NCBI GenBank assembly: GCA_946902985.2
Contig: OX336395.1
Location: 287,303,065 to 287,367,064, forward strand
DNA: 64,000 bases
From: Meconema thalassinum
Lineage: Eukaryota; Arthropoda; Insecta; Orthoptera; Tettigoniidae
Direction of reading: 5' to 3'
Shown: piece by piece, positions 22,125-34,020 of the stretch
Numbering within the stretch: position 1 is the first letter of the stretch
Layout: each line of letters opens with the position of its first letter
The notes under the pieces: generated by a model
Told to the model about the DNA's origin: nothing
Databases searched by the model: none
The model's input: only the letters and a program-made list of their open reading frames with translations
Made by a program: the position numbers and the translations under genes

Positions 22125-23641
22125 CAGCCTATTTTCATTTGTGAAAAAATAGGCTTATGAAATCACCTTTGTCCTTGTGTCTGTGTGTGCGTGTGTGTGT
22201 GATGGTGTGTTTCCCCCATAATAACTTCTAAACAGCTGGAGCGATTTCAATGAAACTATGGTAAGTTCATAGCACTATTCCGGGCGACCCCGATCGTGCC
22301 CTTCAAATTTTGTTTCGTCTCACCAATCCAACATGGCGGCTGTGCAAAATATTTCACCAGCATTCAATATCGCCGAAACTATTACAGATATCACCCTGGA
22401 ATATTTTACGGTGATAGAGGGAACTACTAGAAGTTCACCTATGTGACTTTTGAAAATCTGGTAACTACAAAACCAACATGGCGGAAAAGCGAAGTTGCAA
22501 CTTTTAAATAGACGTTTCTCGCGATTTACCCAAACAAACGATATAAAACTTGGTTCAGTATATGTTTATACACATTGTAATACACCGACATCTAACTTCG
22601 TTCAGTTGTTTACATAACCTCATGATGGCAGCTGTGCGTAATATATCACCTGCATTCTATAACTCTGAAACTAATAGCGGTATCACCCTGAAATTTTGTA
22701 CGGAGATAAAGGGCACTACTGGAAGTTCATCTATAAGACTTTCACAAACCGGTTAACTACAAAACGAATATGGCCGCCAAGCGAAGTTAAAAATTTTAGA
22801 TAGACCTTTCTCGCGATTTAATGATCCAAACGCAATGAAACTTGGTACAGCATATGTTTATACACATTGTAATGCACTGGTATCTAACTAAGTTCAATTG
22901 TTTACATACCTCAAGTTGGCGGCTGTGCGAATTTTAAAATTAAGTTTTTATTTCTTGTGTCGCAATCATGCGATCGAAGTGAAAGTTTGAATAATGAACC
23001 TACGCAATAATTTTCCTTTAATGGTGCATGAATCTATGGCCTATAATACAAAAATGCAACATGGCGATCATCCAAATTATTTAGATGGATCTCAATATCT
23101 ACGAATCTCTTACAGCAATCAAACTGATTTTTTAATGTTCATAGGGGTTATGAACATAAGTTTACTTATACATCTTTCAACAACCTGTTGATCACAAATC
23201 TAACATGGCGGCGAAGCGAATTATAAATATTCATATGGTCGTTTTTTGCAATTTAACCATCCGAGTGCAGTGACACTTGGTACAGTAAATCCTTATACAA
23301 ATGTTAATCCACTGGCATCTAATTTTTTCAATTGTTTCCATAACCACAAGATGGCAGCTGTGAGAAATTTTAAAATCTCGTTTTTACTTCTTGTGTCCTA
23401 ATCATGCGATTGAAGTTTGAATACTACACGTACACAATAATCTTCATGTAACAGTACATAACTCTACGACCTACATTGTATAACAATCCAACACGGCGAC
23501 AATCCGGAATATTTAGTCGGTTCTCAATATCTACGAATCTATTACCTTACAGCAATCAAACTGAAATTTTGTATCTTGATGGAGGCAATTAACGTAAGTA
23601 GGATATATGAAAATAGGCTGTATAGTTCTTCATGGAACTAC
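22125..23641 (-). mobile_element. AAAATAGGCT-ended non-autonomous element, copy 2
   Basis: Reverse-orientation copy of 15326-16861. It starts CAGCCTATTTTC and ends GAAGAACTATAC-type sequence in reverse (GTTCTTCATGGAACTAC). It is flanked by TTTT on both sides (22121-22124 and 23642-23645). Comparison with the right arm of its host transposon (25045-25065) gives the uninterrupted site, supporting a 4-bp duplication. Confidence 0.8.
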
Positions 23642-23689
23642 TTTTTTTAAATGGGAACCAACAATTTTTATTGTAATTCAGCAATTCTT

Positions 23690-24480
23690 CTAGGTTTATG
23701 CCGTGTCTTGTGTGGGGTTTAGCCTAGCAACAACAATCTGGCTCAGTAGCGGGCTGTTGGTGTCCCGGCCCGGATCCCCACAGGAGTAGCGAACTGCTGG
23801 CTATCTCCCTTTTTAGGAAGCGCATCTGCGCCTCTTTACTACGGGAGCTAAAACGTCACACACACATATCCTCCCCATGAAGGCTTCCAAAAAGAGGGTA
23901 TATTGGATTTCACGGCCACTGAATTATATCTCAGCGTTTTTCTAGGTTTATGCTCTGTCTTGTGTGGGGTTTCGCCTCGGAACACCAAGCTGGCTCATGA
24001 GGTTAAGGCTGCTTGAGCTTTTATCTCCCGCAGTATGGAGGCAAGCATGCGCTTCATTAAAATGGGAGGTAGCGCCCAGTTCCCTACTCTGCTGGCGGTC
24101 GAAAGACGGACACCAATAGCTCGCTGATGAGCCAGTTCGGTGTTCCTAGACGAAACCCCACACAAGACGCGGCATAAAAGTAGAAAAATTGCTGAGATAA
24201 AATTCACTGGCCGTGAAACCAATATACCTTCTTTTTTGGAAGCCTTCATAGGGAGTTTATGGCTGCTTGAGCTCTTAGCTCCCGCATTGAAGATGCGCAG
24301 ATGCGCTTCATAAAAAGGGAGGTGGCGCGCAGTTCGCTACTCCTGTGGGGTTCCAAGTACGGACACCAAGATCCCGCTGATGAGTCAGCTTGTTGTTCCT
24401 AGGTGAAACGTACTCAACACGTGGCATAAACCCAGAAAAATAAATGTGAATTTTATTACACTGGCCGTGAAATCCAATAT
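23690..24480. repeat. Nested palindromic 240-bp repeats
   Basis: About three copies of a unit with GTTTATGC, GTCTTGTGTGGGGTTT, GCGCATCTGCGC, GGGAGCTAAAA and GAAGGCTTCCAAAAA. Copies one and two face the opposite way to copies three and four (24000-24240, 24250-24480). They lie inside the 21953-25222 transposon. No coding capacity. Confidence 0.65.
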
Positions 24481-24639
24481 ACCAATGTTTATTATGTTTC
24501 CTTATTCCTGATACAAAGCTAAACAGCATTTCGTACACCATTTTCATAAGCACATGGTTCTGTTCCCGGTGTAGACAGTGCAACATTGTTTGCAGTTAGA
24601 TACACAGCGTAATACCACTAATTGCTTACGCATCGGACC

Positions 24640-24935
24640 TTAGCGTAATAATTGTTGAAAATGATGGTCTTCCACCTCAATGCATTTTCCAACTCTGTGA
24701 ATGAACGATTGATGTGTCCGTAAGAGCATGTATCATTCAATACTGGTAAAAGTATTTCGTATCTGTGCCTTCATGTTGTCCGGTGTCGTTGGTTTTTCAC
24801 AATGCACTCGATATTTCGAGTAACACCATTAGAAAAAGTTCGGGGAAGTAAGGTCATTGAACGGGATCCATCCAACGATCGTGGTAATTGTTATTTAAAA
24901 CATCCCGATCAGGGCATTCATGGAATTCGTTGATA
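24640..24935 (-). pseudogene. Tc1/mariner-IS630-type transposase C-terminal relic
   Basis: Reading the minus strand gives DRWMDP near 24865, then (frameshifted) SPNFF-stop-WCYSKYRVHCEKP, TPDNMKAQIRN, and RVGKCIEVEDHHFQQLLR. This follows the order found at the C-terminus of common insect DDE transposases (RWIGR, PRSPDLTPLDFFLWG, long helix, C....G.HFE.L). The PRSPDLTP block with the catalytic acidic residue is mostly lost. It fits the terminal inverted repeats that surround it. Confidence 0.6.
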
Positions 24936-25229
24936 CTTGACGTTATTATGTGCGTTGGTGTACGAACAAATGCAAAGTTTTTTATACAAAAGTTGTTAAG
25001 GTTGGTATGAGGAATAAGGAAACAAAAAATGAATGTTGGTTCCCCTTTAAAAACGTCACGTGACCATCAAATTAGCATTCAAACGTTCTCCAAATAAACC
25101 ACAACATATAGCATATTCATTCCCCCTTAATATCACGTAACTTTCATTCTAAACATTTCATTATACAACGCTTAGTTCTTGAGATGTTATACAGTCTCAG
25201 CTTACGTGGTCCATCCTCTATATGAGCCA

Positions 25230-25344
25230 ACAGATTGATAATTTTGAAACACGGGATTCTATGATATCTCCACAGTTAACCAACATTGGGCGTGGCCAGA
25301 ACGTGGATGGGAAACCGTTTCTGCCTAAGAGCTCAAAGCCCTTC

Positions 25345-25381
<37 letters not shown>

Positions 25382-26537
25382 AGCTCTTATTTTCTTTCTT
25401 ATCGTCAATTTTAGGGCACAGCCGTGGCTATTGACCAATTAACAAATACAAGTCTACGAATATATGTGTTGGGAGTTAGCAGATTCCGGGAGACTTCATT
25501 TGAGGTTATTGTAAAGTATATATAAGGAGCGGATGTCAGTGATGATGAAAAATAAGGAAATTGGGCTGAAAGACTGGGACACGAATAAGGGATTCAATAA
25601 TTCAGAAACTAAGATGGGATGCTTCAAGATATGTGGGAAATGAAAGATAATGTAAAATAACCGTTTTTATGTAAATCCTGGAAGAATATTGAACACTACC
25701 TCTCAAAATGTGTGCACTGAAATGTGCTAAATGAGATGTTATTAATACATGCCTACCTTTTTCTGTCTTCTTCATCCTCAGTCTTCGTGGTATGCGTTAA
25801 ATTCTCCCCCAGTTGCATGAGATACAAAGGTTATGCAGTGTGAGAAAGAGAGGATCATTGGCGCCGATTATCATGCACGCTTAGAGGGCAGTTTATGTTG
25901 ATAACATTCAGGTGAGCAAGGCAAATTCAGAGAGTTTATGTACGTGGAACTGGGAAGGGAAAAGGGAGAATAGTATATTGGAGGCCGAAGCGGATTAAAG
26001 TCAGAATACCACCACAATGAACACAACGTTGGCCATGTATCCTGAATAAGAATGAAGTTCTTTGATCAGTTGGAAAAGTAAGCCTACCAATTTTCATTGA
26101 GCATACTCCTTCAATTCCATTGAAGAGTTCCATGAGATCATTCGGAGGCTGTGGAGGGGGTTATTTCTGGGCTTGGCATAGATCAGAAGGACAATGGTCA
26201 AACCAAAAATATATATTTATACTTTTTTATTTAAAAGATAATGACACTGGGCATTGTGGCCAAGTAGATTTATGATTTGTGATTTCACGTGGCGTACCCG
26301 TGGTTACTAGCAGAATATGAAGTTTAAACACCCAAGTCTGGTAAGTGAACTCTGAAAACAGATCGTCCAATCTGTACACAGTTTCTGATCTAGATCTTGT
26401 GTATTGCAAATCAAGGTAATGTAAGGCAGATGAAAGGTAACTTATTATTTGATTACGTCAGTGCACATCTACAATTTGTGTGTAAGATATAATTATACCT
26501 ATGTAATGTATTTGTGAAACAAGTAATTTCTCTGCAG
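25230..26537. other. Intron sequence with a TA microsatellite
   Basis: (TA)n at about 25345-25379. Otherwise I see no gene or known repeat before exon C. Confidence 0.5.
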
Positions 26538-26627
26538 GATGATACTGATCTCACTGATGATATTAAAATTGAAGAAATATCTATACCTGATATTGTTCCG
26601 TGCCTCAAAATAGAAACACCATCTTCA
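26538..26627 (+). CDS. Candidate exon C, zinc-finger-protein linker-type
   Basis: 90 nt, phase 0 at both ends, between acceptor TTTCTCTGCAG and a perfect donor GTAAGT. It encodes 30 residues with DDTDLTDDIKIEEISIPD and CLKIETPSS, an acidic stretch with two IKxE/KIE-type motifs. It splices in frame to exon B and exon D. This exon has the best splice sites of the four. The intron to exon B is 6.9 kb and is mostly transposons. Confidence 0.6.
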
Positions 26628-26629
26628 GT

Positions 26630-27180
26630 AAGTGGTGGAGATTATTGTGTTACTACTTGTTCCACCTCATAAAATATATCATTGTCATTTTCTTCTCAAC
26701 AGAAGAATCGTGTATTCAGACGTTGTCCTTGACAGATGGAAGCTGTCGGCTACTAGGTTGTGTATTGTACATAAAGTACAAGCCGTGTTGATGGATGGTG
26801 AGGCATTATGATGTCTGACAAATTTTGGACTTAAACAGATTACCTCCCTCTATATATGCTGTTGCCGAATACACTTATCTAATGGAGGATATGCCTTAAT
26901 TCTCATAGGCGAAAGGTTTATTATGTGAAGCCAGCATATCCTTAGTACAATCACGTTGTATTTGTTTCCCGGTGTGAAGTTGGTATTTTTATGTATTTTA
27001 ATGGTCTAGGTATCCCAAATGATGCAGCGTCAACCACTTACCTTATTCTAATTAGGGGACTGGTTCGAGATCGCTACGTAATCTTCCCCCATTAACGCAG
27101 TCGACCGAAATTTTGAATGGTTATAGACAGACACACATTTCCATTTGAGACTGTTTTGCCTCCAGTCTAATCTGCAAACT
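26630..27180. other. Intron sequence, no feature recognised
   Basis: No gene, tRNA or clear repeat seen. Confidence 0.4.
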
Positions 27181-27184
27181 TCTG

Positions 27185-27820
27185 TTTGCGAAGAAGTTGC
27201 TTGCATGTTCCTCTATTAGCAGTCGGCATCGCAGCCTCTTTTGCTTCTACACCTCTTGCTTTGGAATCGTTCAACACTGAATCTAACCAGGTCTACCTCT
27301 ACTTCTCTTACCCGCTACATCCTCAGTCATTAACCTCTTAGGTAATCTCTCCACCCCCATTGTCTTCACATGACCCCACCATCTGAGTCTGCTCTTACGA
27401 ACAGCTTCAACTAGCGTGATCATTTCGAACTTGGCCTTTATCTATTCATTACGAGTACCTTACTGCCATTGCTCCCGTCTGTTTGTCCCAGCAGGCATTC
27501 GTGCTACCTTATAATCAGTTACCTCTAGCTTATGTATCACATATCCTGAATCTACCCAGCTCTCACTTCCATACAGCACAGTCGCTCTACATACTGAGTG
27601 ACGTAGGGAGAGTTTAATCGCTATAACTTCTTTCTTGCATAATACTGTAGATCACTACTGAGATCTCACTGTGTTGGCATTTATACAGCTCGATTCTATT
27701 TACTTCCCCAACAACCATCCTGAGAGAATACACAGCCCAAGCACTTTAATGTTCCACCTGCTTCAATTTACTTCCTCCTACCAAGTACCCATCCTACCAT
27801 CAAGTCTCACTGCAGCCTGA
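27185..27820 (-). pseudogene. Non-LTR retrotransposon C-terminal remnant
   Basis: The minus strand reads, with stops, LKQVEHFK-LG (about 27780), IKLSLRHSVCRATVLYGSESW (about 27600), then AKFEMITLVEAVRKSRLRWWGHVKTM and LPKRLMTEDVAGKRSRGRPG (about 27300-27400). This is the region after the reverse transcriptase in many LINEs (VLLYGAExW, RLRWxGHVxRM, GKRxRGRP). The catalytic YADD part is absent. Fragment only, in the intron between exons C and D. Confidence 0.75.
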
Positions 27821-28204
27821 TTATCAACATAAATATGTTTGATTAAGCCTACTTAGAATGCATTGTATTTTGTTTCTAGTTTAACGTATTCAGACATGGC
27901 ACAGACATTGATAATATAACAAATCTAGTAGATACTGTGCCCGAAATCCAAGTAGCGAATCGGCTATGCCAACTGTATGCGTAACAGTTGTGACGTCCGA
28001 CATCCACCATATCGGGGAGGATCGCTGGACAGGAAGACATATCGAGCCTGGAGGCGAGTCCGCTATGTGGCAAGGACACGAGGAAAAGTATGTTATGGCG
28101 TGACGATCACGAAGCCAATCACCAAACACTTGAGTTTTTTAGCTGAGCGTACCTAAAGATAACAAAATCTCAGAGAATTAACTTTATAGATTAACTCATA
28201 AAAT
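27821..28204. other. Intron sequence, no feature recognised
   Basis: Overlapping short ORFs on the minus strand (27876-28129) have no recognisable domain. Confidence 0.4.
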
Positions 28205-28917
28205 CTAACTTGAGTTATAGGTTAGGACCCCCTCATTTTCAGATATAGGCTCCTGAGTGGCTACCTTCATGCGGTGTTCACTGACTTTCTCTACTGCATC
28301 ACTAATAATGTCTGTGAACCCATAAAATCTAGTAGGAGAACTAGGCAAATTCATTATAGCGCATAGCATGTCACCCCCTGCCTTCCCCTTATCAATTGAC
28401 CTGAGGCCATACACAAATCAATGGTTCACCTCATGTCCACCGTTCACGTATTTTGAGGTGGAAAACATGGTTTCTTTTCCACATTTTTCACATGAAAGAA
28501 CTATGGAGCAAGCGAGGCCATTACGAAATGTTGCCTCTTCAGAGACTGTCACACAATCATTATTTTAAAAAATTAGCACTGCACAAACGATTTCACAGCA
28601 GCGCACAAGATCTGAATATCTATAACCTGGTATCCTACTGAAATGTTTTCACTATTCGCACCAGTAAAGCCGCTACCTGAATCATACTCCTTATATGTCT
28701 ATACATTTCCAGAAACTGACAGCTTTTTATGACACGAACTTGTAGGTGAACTAATTGAACCTTCCTCACTTTTGTTTGAGGTTATGGGAGTGGTGGGCAA
28801 TTACTCACTGCTCGTAATAGGAACAGCGTCAACCTTCTCTGTACGCAAGCATGTCTTCTTATTTCTAAATTGATTCCCACGTTACTTACTTCTGCCGAAG
28901 TTCTTTATCCTGGGCAT
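28205..28917 (-). pseudogene. Mutator/Kolobok-type transposase, N-terminal part
   Basis: On the minus strand the frame starts MPRIKNFGRSK at 28917 and, with several stops, continues to LSCEKCGKETMFSTSKY, EVNH-stop-FVYGLRSIDKGKAGGD, MLCAIMNLPSSPTRFYGF and AVEKVSEHRMKVATQEPISENEG. The pattern of a CxxC pair, E(I)NRR, YAMRSIGxG, FCxxMNLP and later a long helix is that of a widespread animal transposase domain listed as Mutator-like. The catalytic part following it is missing. A short duplicate of this region lies at about 29417-29457. Confidence 0.65.
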
Positions 28918-29719
28918 GATGAAAACAAACACTTGGGACAGGCCTAACCGTAACAATATCTCTCAACATACATCAAACTAATCAAACATAAACAATCACA
29001 GTGGCATCACACGTTGTTGACAGTGGCACCAATCGCTTAGCAACAAATTGCCTTCATAACGAGGGTATGTTCATTAATACACCTAAATTTCCTCGAAAGT
29101 TATCAAAGAGGGGTGTGGCACTTAAGATGACAGAGCCCATGAAAAATACAAATTATGGGTAATTGGAATGCGATTTTGCCGAAATAAAAACTGTTGTCAT
29201 GTCGTTCACATGTCAAAGGACACCAAAATACTTTAAAAGGAATTACGCAATTTTTGCGAAAATTGAGATACGCACTACCCTTAATCAAAGATTGTGCAGT
29301 GTTTTGTGAAAAATTTCTTGTAGAATCTTGTTTTTGTGGCATATATGTGGTCGGTCTAGTGATATAAAATCCCTTTACATACTTACTGCTAGAAATTTCA
29401 TTCTGAATATTATTTCTCTACTGCCTCACTATAATGTCTGTGAACCCATGAGATCTAGCTCTGTTCTCCACATTTGCTATCACACTAATATTTACTTGAT
29501 CTATAAAGGAGCGATGGCTTCGATAAGTTTCATTATTAGGGAAGACTTGTATAGTCCAGTAATATATGATGGAGATTATGAAAGGAATCTTAGTCAGTTG
29601 TTCAACTGCTGTATCCTTACTTTCAGTTCAGATGTGCTGTAAAGTTACATTATTTGTTAATTATTGTGTAGTAGCTGAATATGATAGCAAGGAAGTAAAT
29701 GATTCACTCTTGTCACTAG
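28918..29719. other. Intron sequence, short transposase duplicate
   Basis: 29417-29457 repeats CTACTGCnTCACTAnAATGTCTGTGAACCCAT (with gaps) from 28289-28330. The 104-residue ORF at 29328-29642 has no domain. Confidence 0.4.
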
Positions 29720-29782
29720 GATATAAAAGAAGACATCCAGGTTGAAGTGATTGATGGACGTAGAAATCATCTAAATGAATAA
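29720..29782 (+). CDS. Candidate terminal exon D with stop
   Basis: Acceptor CTCTTGTCACTAG, then phase-0 coding DIKEDIQVEVIDGRR and a TAA stop at 29780-29782. The DIKEDI/QVE style matches the linker exons A-C. If correct, the gene would end here without zinc fingers. That could mean an isoform lacking fingers, a truncated gene copy, or that this is not the true last exon. No strong AATAAA is seen close downstream. Confidence 0.45.
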   Translation, partial: DIKEDIQVEVIDGRRNHLNE

Positions 29783-30760
29783 GTTGACAACATTAAAAGG
29801 GAAAGCTTTCTTACAGTTTTATGTATGCTTACTAAAATTGTTGGATACGAACTGGTTTGTTGGCAAAATCAGATATCCTCTTATTATATCTGTCATTGCA
29901 CACACTTGTTTTTATTTTTGACTGTCTTGAATTAATATTGATATTCACTCTTAATATTAAGCAGCCTAAATCCTATCCATTCTCATTCTGACTCTCACTG
30001 TTGGTGGTATGTAAGAAAAGTGAGTTACTCTGAAAATTGTATCCAGTATGGATGTTAATGAGAAGATGACCGCTGTACCTAGAGCGACATCCTACTTGTA
30101 GCACGGATGTGAACATATTCGTGATGTGAGTTTTTAAAGGAATATGCACTGCTTAGCACCTCCCCTATTGTGTTCCTGTCGTTAGGTATTTGTTTTAAGT
30201 TCCAAAATTTTGAACGTAAAAAAAAATCCTCCAAAGTGGATAGTGCCACATGTAGCAACAATATCAAAGGCCAATAATGCGACTAATTTTTTACTCTGGT
30301 AGAACTTGTTTTGTTAGGTTTAAAATTATATTTTACATGCAGTAATGCTGCAGGGGTGATTTATGATTTTCGTGAATAGTGTTTTTAAGATAACATTATT
30401 GGAGTGTTTTCTGTGAGAACTATGGTAAGATAGTGTTTTGTATGCATCATTTAATACACCATCCTATATCTTAGTCTGACTGAGGATTGTCCTATCTCGT
30501 CTGTGTTGGTTAACAGGTGTTTTGTTCTTAAAGGAGATTACCCATTAGGCAGACGGTTGATGTTGATGGTTTGTTGAAAAACACAGTTGGCATATCAGAC
30601 TGAACCAGCCGGACAAATGAGCCTTAGTGTGTACCATTACTATTGTATAGTATGTAATTAGCACTGATTTTGTAGTGAAGGGTACAATTTGTAAGTGCAC
30701 CTTGAATGTGTTTAGTCCATTATATTTCCTTTAATTATATTTGAATTACAACCAATGGCC
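29783..30760. other. No gene recognised
   Basis: Possible 3' untranslated or intergenic sequence. AT-rich, with no repeat that I can match within the window. Confidence 0.4.
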
Positions 30761-30819
30761 ATAGCGGAGACTTGTAATTCAACGCCCGTAGACTCCCATC
30801 AAGTGCAATTTTAAGTAAT

Positions 30820-31100
30820 TCCCTCTTTGCCTACCGGAGATGCTACAGTCACTGACTCCTAGCTGCGACCGTTGGAACTTGATAGAGCGTTTCTAACCAA
30901 ATAAATTAAAAATTTAGCTACGCACTACCAATTGTAGTGCATTTACATGCCATGAATCTGTTACATCGACCCACTGGCTTTATTTCCCCTCGAAGGAAGT
31001 CATACTGGGAAAATTTAAGACTCTTAAAAAATCCAACGACTTCGGCCGTGTTTGAACCCGCGATCATGGGCATAGGAATTCACCATATAACTGACTACGC
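30820..31100 (+). repeat. SINE-like repeat, second family
   Basis: Contains CTCCTAGCTGCGACC, TTTATTTCCCCTCGAAGGAA and a reverse tRNA-like GTGTTTGAACCCGCGATC. Related to 9380-9620. Confidence 0.55.
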
Positions 31101-31239
31101 CACTGAGTTCGCTATATATTTACTTTATCCCACCCAACCTTACATCGCATCTAACAAGGCAACATTGGACCCATGGCAGTGTTTGTGGTAAGTAGTAGTT
31201 TTGTGAGAGTTCCGCAGCCTCCTCCTCCTCCCCTCCTCC

Positions 31240-31345
31240 AAGATGGCGGCTGTAGGTTAACTTAACCTAGCCTAACCTAACAAGATGGCGGCAGTAGGTT
31301 AACTTAACCTAGCCTCACTTAACAAAATGGCGACCGTAGCTTAAC
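31240..31345. repeat. 42-bp tandem repeat, AAGATGGCGGC unit
   Basis: Two and a half copies of a unit with AAGATGGCGGC, GTAGGTTAACTTAACC and TAGCCTAACCTAAC. One more unit lies at 36830-36871, just inside the left 13-bp satellite of element A. Confidence 0.8.
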
Positions 31346-31849
31346 TTAAGGGCCTAACTACACTTTTGTTGATATTTCCTGAACCCATAATGGGATTTTG
31401 ACAAATGAAGTGTCAAATTACTCGGACAGACACCCCCTTTCCTATGGACAACCTATTTCCACCCCAAAATAAAATATACCCCTACTAGGGGGTGAAATAA
31501 TAATTTTTAGGTAAAAGTCTCTTTCCATGTGGAACATGTGGGAGTTTGTATGCCAATATGACATTGAACTCGTTCCACATAAAGTGCATGCATACAACTG
31601 AATGCCGCTATGATTTATCATTTTTTTTGTTTGTTTTACGAATGCGCAATTGGGATTTTTGTAAGAGGGCGGTCTTTTTGAATAATGATTTACAGATAAG
31701 TTTTTTTAAAACAAATTAACCAAAAGATCCAAAAACTAATAGGTCATCGACTTTTTAATATCTTATGAACTAAGAAGGTTAGGAACTTTTATGAGGGGTC
31801 GTTGGACTTGGGGTGACGCCCTGTTTTTGAATGTATTATTAATTTTTTG

Positions 31850-32397
31850 TCAAAAGGGCCTAACTGCACTTTCGTTAATATCTCACTAACTAATAATCAC
31901 AGAGGGTCAAGTGAGGTGTCATAAGACTTAGAATGGCCAACCCTTCCCCATGACCAGTGAATTTATCCCCAAAAGACCAAAACAACAAGGTCATTGACCT
32001 AAGATTGTATCAACTAATAATCAGAGAGGGACAAGTGAGGTGTCACAAGACTCAGGATGGCCAACCCTTTTCCATGACCAACGAATTTACCCAAAATACC
32101 CAAAACAGCAAGGTCATTGACCTAAGATTTTATAAACTTATCATCAGCGAGGGTCAAGTGAGGTGTCATAGGACTACGAATGGTTAATCCTTTCCCATGA
32201 CCAATGAATTTACCCCAAAAATCCAATAGAGCAAGGTCATTGTCCTGAGATTTTATAAACTAATAATCGGATATCAACATGTGAGGTGTCATAGGACTTA
32301 GAATGGTCAACCCTTTCTCATGGCTAATGAATTTACCCAAAATACAAAATACATCAAGGTCATCGACCTGAGATTTTATAAACTAATAATCGGATAT
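31850..32397 (+). repeat. About 120-bp tandem repeats in left flank of element A
   Basis: At least four units beginning AACTAATAATCAGAGAGGG or similar, then GAGGTGTCATAGGACT, ATGGCCAACCCTT, CATGACCAAnGAATTTACCC and AAGGTCATTGACCTAAGA. They start near 31888, 32009, 32128 and 32260. The same units occur in element B at 46505-46780. The 76-residue ORF at 31957 is a by-product. Confidence 0.85.
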
Positions 32398-33126
32398 TGT
32401 ACAGTCATCAACCCTCGATAAGGGTAGTGTCTATAACTATGCCTAGCAAATGGAAGGTATAAGTTGAGCTGTAGGACATACGGACCTGGCAGGCCAACAG
32501 CGACATACATTCGTAAGTACTGCAAGCCGCAGACTTATGCAATAGTAGCAACACAACGCACATACCGCTGACATGGCCGACCGACTTAAAAGTCTACAAA
32601 TACAGAGGACGCACACGCGGCGGGCCTCTTGGGCTCTCTCTTGTTCTTACTTCTGGATTCTGAGGACCGACGCCGAGTGTCAGTGCTACGAGAGACCAAC
32701 GCGACATCATGAAGGACGAGCGTCAGTGGTAGGGTGAGTCTTGTTGTGTCTGTCAGATCCCTTTTCCCTTAGCAATCATCCCCCCCCCCCTTCATCTAGA
32801 CCTAAGTGCCGCCCATCAGTACAATAAATCCCTCTCTCACAATCAAAGACTCTATCTTTTCATTGCACGCAGTAGTCGTAAAACCCCACCCCCTTAGTTT
32901 GTAGTTAGGTCAAGATCCAGTATTTCCCGCTGCGCCATGCTGTCAGGCAGTACCCAAAGACGACCCGCAGGTGTTTGGCTTGCTAAGGCTCTCCCGGTAA
33001 GCCTGGTAAGTATGGGTCCGCAGTTCTTCATAAGACATCCTAGTAAATCCCCGTAGATGCAAGGATGCCCAGTAATCAACACCCCTTTGGAATGGTGGTT
33101 AAGGCACCAATCAAACATCCTTAACA
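32398..33126 (+). mobile_element. Solo LTR of an LTR retrotransposon
   Basis: 729 bp beginning TGTACAGTCATC and ending CATCCTTAACA (TG...CA), flanked by ATAT on both sides (32394-32397 and 33127-33130). A polyadenylation signal AATAAA is at about 32823. Element B has the uninterrupted sequence at 46765-46785 (AATCGGATACGAACATGTG), which gives the empty site. Strand is inferred from the AATAAA. No internal domain, so it likely arose by LTR-LTR recombination. Confidence 0.85.
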
Positions 33127-33951
33127 ATATGGGCATGTGAAATGTTTACCGTGAGTGATGAAACATAGCTAGGTAGTGAAAAAATTTTGTAGGCTACATG
33201 TATGGTGACAGACAAGTCTTTCACCATTGGAACTTGTTTTCAGATCAAACTGCAGTACAGAGAGATTATAGTTTGTAGGTATGGGTTAATAAATGACCAA
33301 TGGTGTACACAAAATCTGATTTATCGATTCAAGAAATAAGAGTAGACAGTTTTTAATTGATTGGTTAAAGAGGATAGCTAAACCCCAAGATGGTGACTAC
33401 ATCGAACTAAACTGATCCAAGCTGAATCAAACCCAACTAAACCGAACCAAACTTAATCAAAAGCAAGCCAAGGGATTAAGTGTAAAACTTGTAGGTGTAT
33501 GCGGTCATTGGTAATGTCAGAAAGGAAAGGGATAACGCTCTACCTATAGAGGGTAAGGTAAAGCTAGTGCATGGTGCTAATGCACACACACAAGTACATG
33601 AACCACACACAACTAACCTATACTGTTTTTATGGGTTTACTGTTAAAACTTGCTCAGTGGTTACAGGGACAAGATGGTCGCTACACCCAACAAGCTTTAA
33701 ATACTTGAGGCTAATAATCTATACACACACACACACGCTTGTTCTAAACTAAACTGTCTTGCTGACAGTGCTCACACTGTAGGCAGATGACAGAAATGCT
33801 TGGCTAACAGAAATACAATCATTTCCGGTTGTCTAATGTTACCAGCTAACCATTTTGTGCTGCTGTGGCCAGCACACGTGCCTCCTGCACTAGAGATTTT
33901 AACTCGATTTCCAGCTCTAAGTCCTAGAACGAATCAAACTAAGAAAGAAGG

Positions 33952-34020
33952 GCATGGTGGCGCAGTGGTTAAGCTGTTAGCCTTTCACTTAAGTGGGCTA
34001 GGATTTGATTTCTGGTTAAT
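33952..34020 (+). repeat. tRNA-related SINE head in A arm
   Basis: GGTGGCGCAGTGGTTAAGC (box A-like) followed by a degenerate box B (GGATTTGATTTCTGG). Also at 47607-47675 and, inverted, 63650-63720. Confidence 0.6.

Larger units (their letters stand above)
21953..25222 (-). mobile_element. TACAGGATGGACC-ended DNA transposon with nested insertion
   Basis: The left end (TATATACAGGATGGACC, 21950 onward) and right end (GGTCCATCCTCTATA, to 25222) head inverted arms of about 190 bp. The arms share TAAGCGTTnTATA, GTGATATTAA and GTGACGTTTTTAAA-like blocks. The left arm is split by the AAAATAGGCT element at 22125-23641; rejoining across it restores the match to the right arm. A transposase relic on the minus strand lies at 24640-24935. 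TA-rich flanks fit a Tc1/mariner-IS630 type. Confidence 0.7.
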
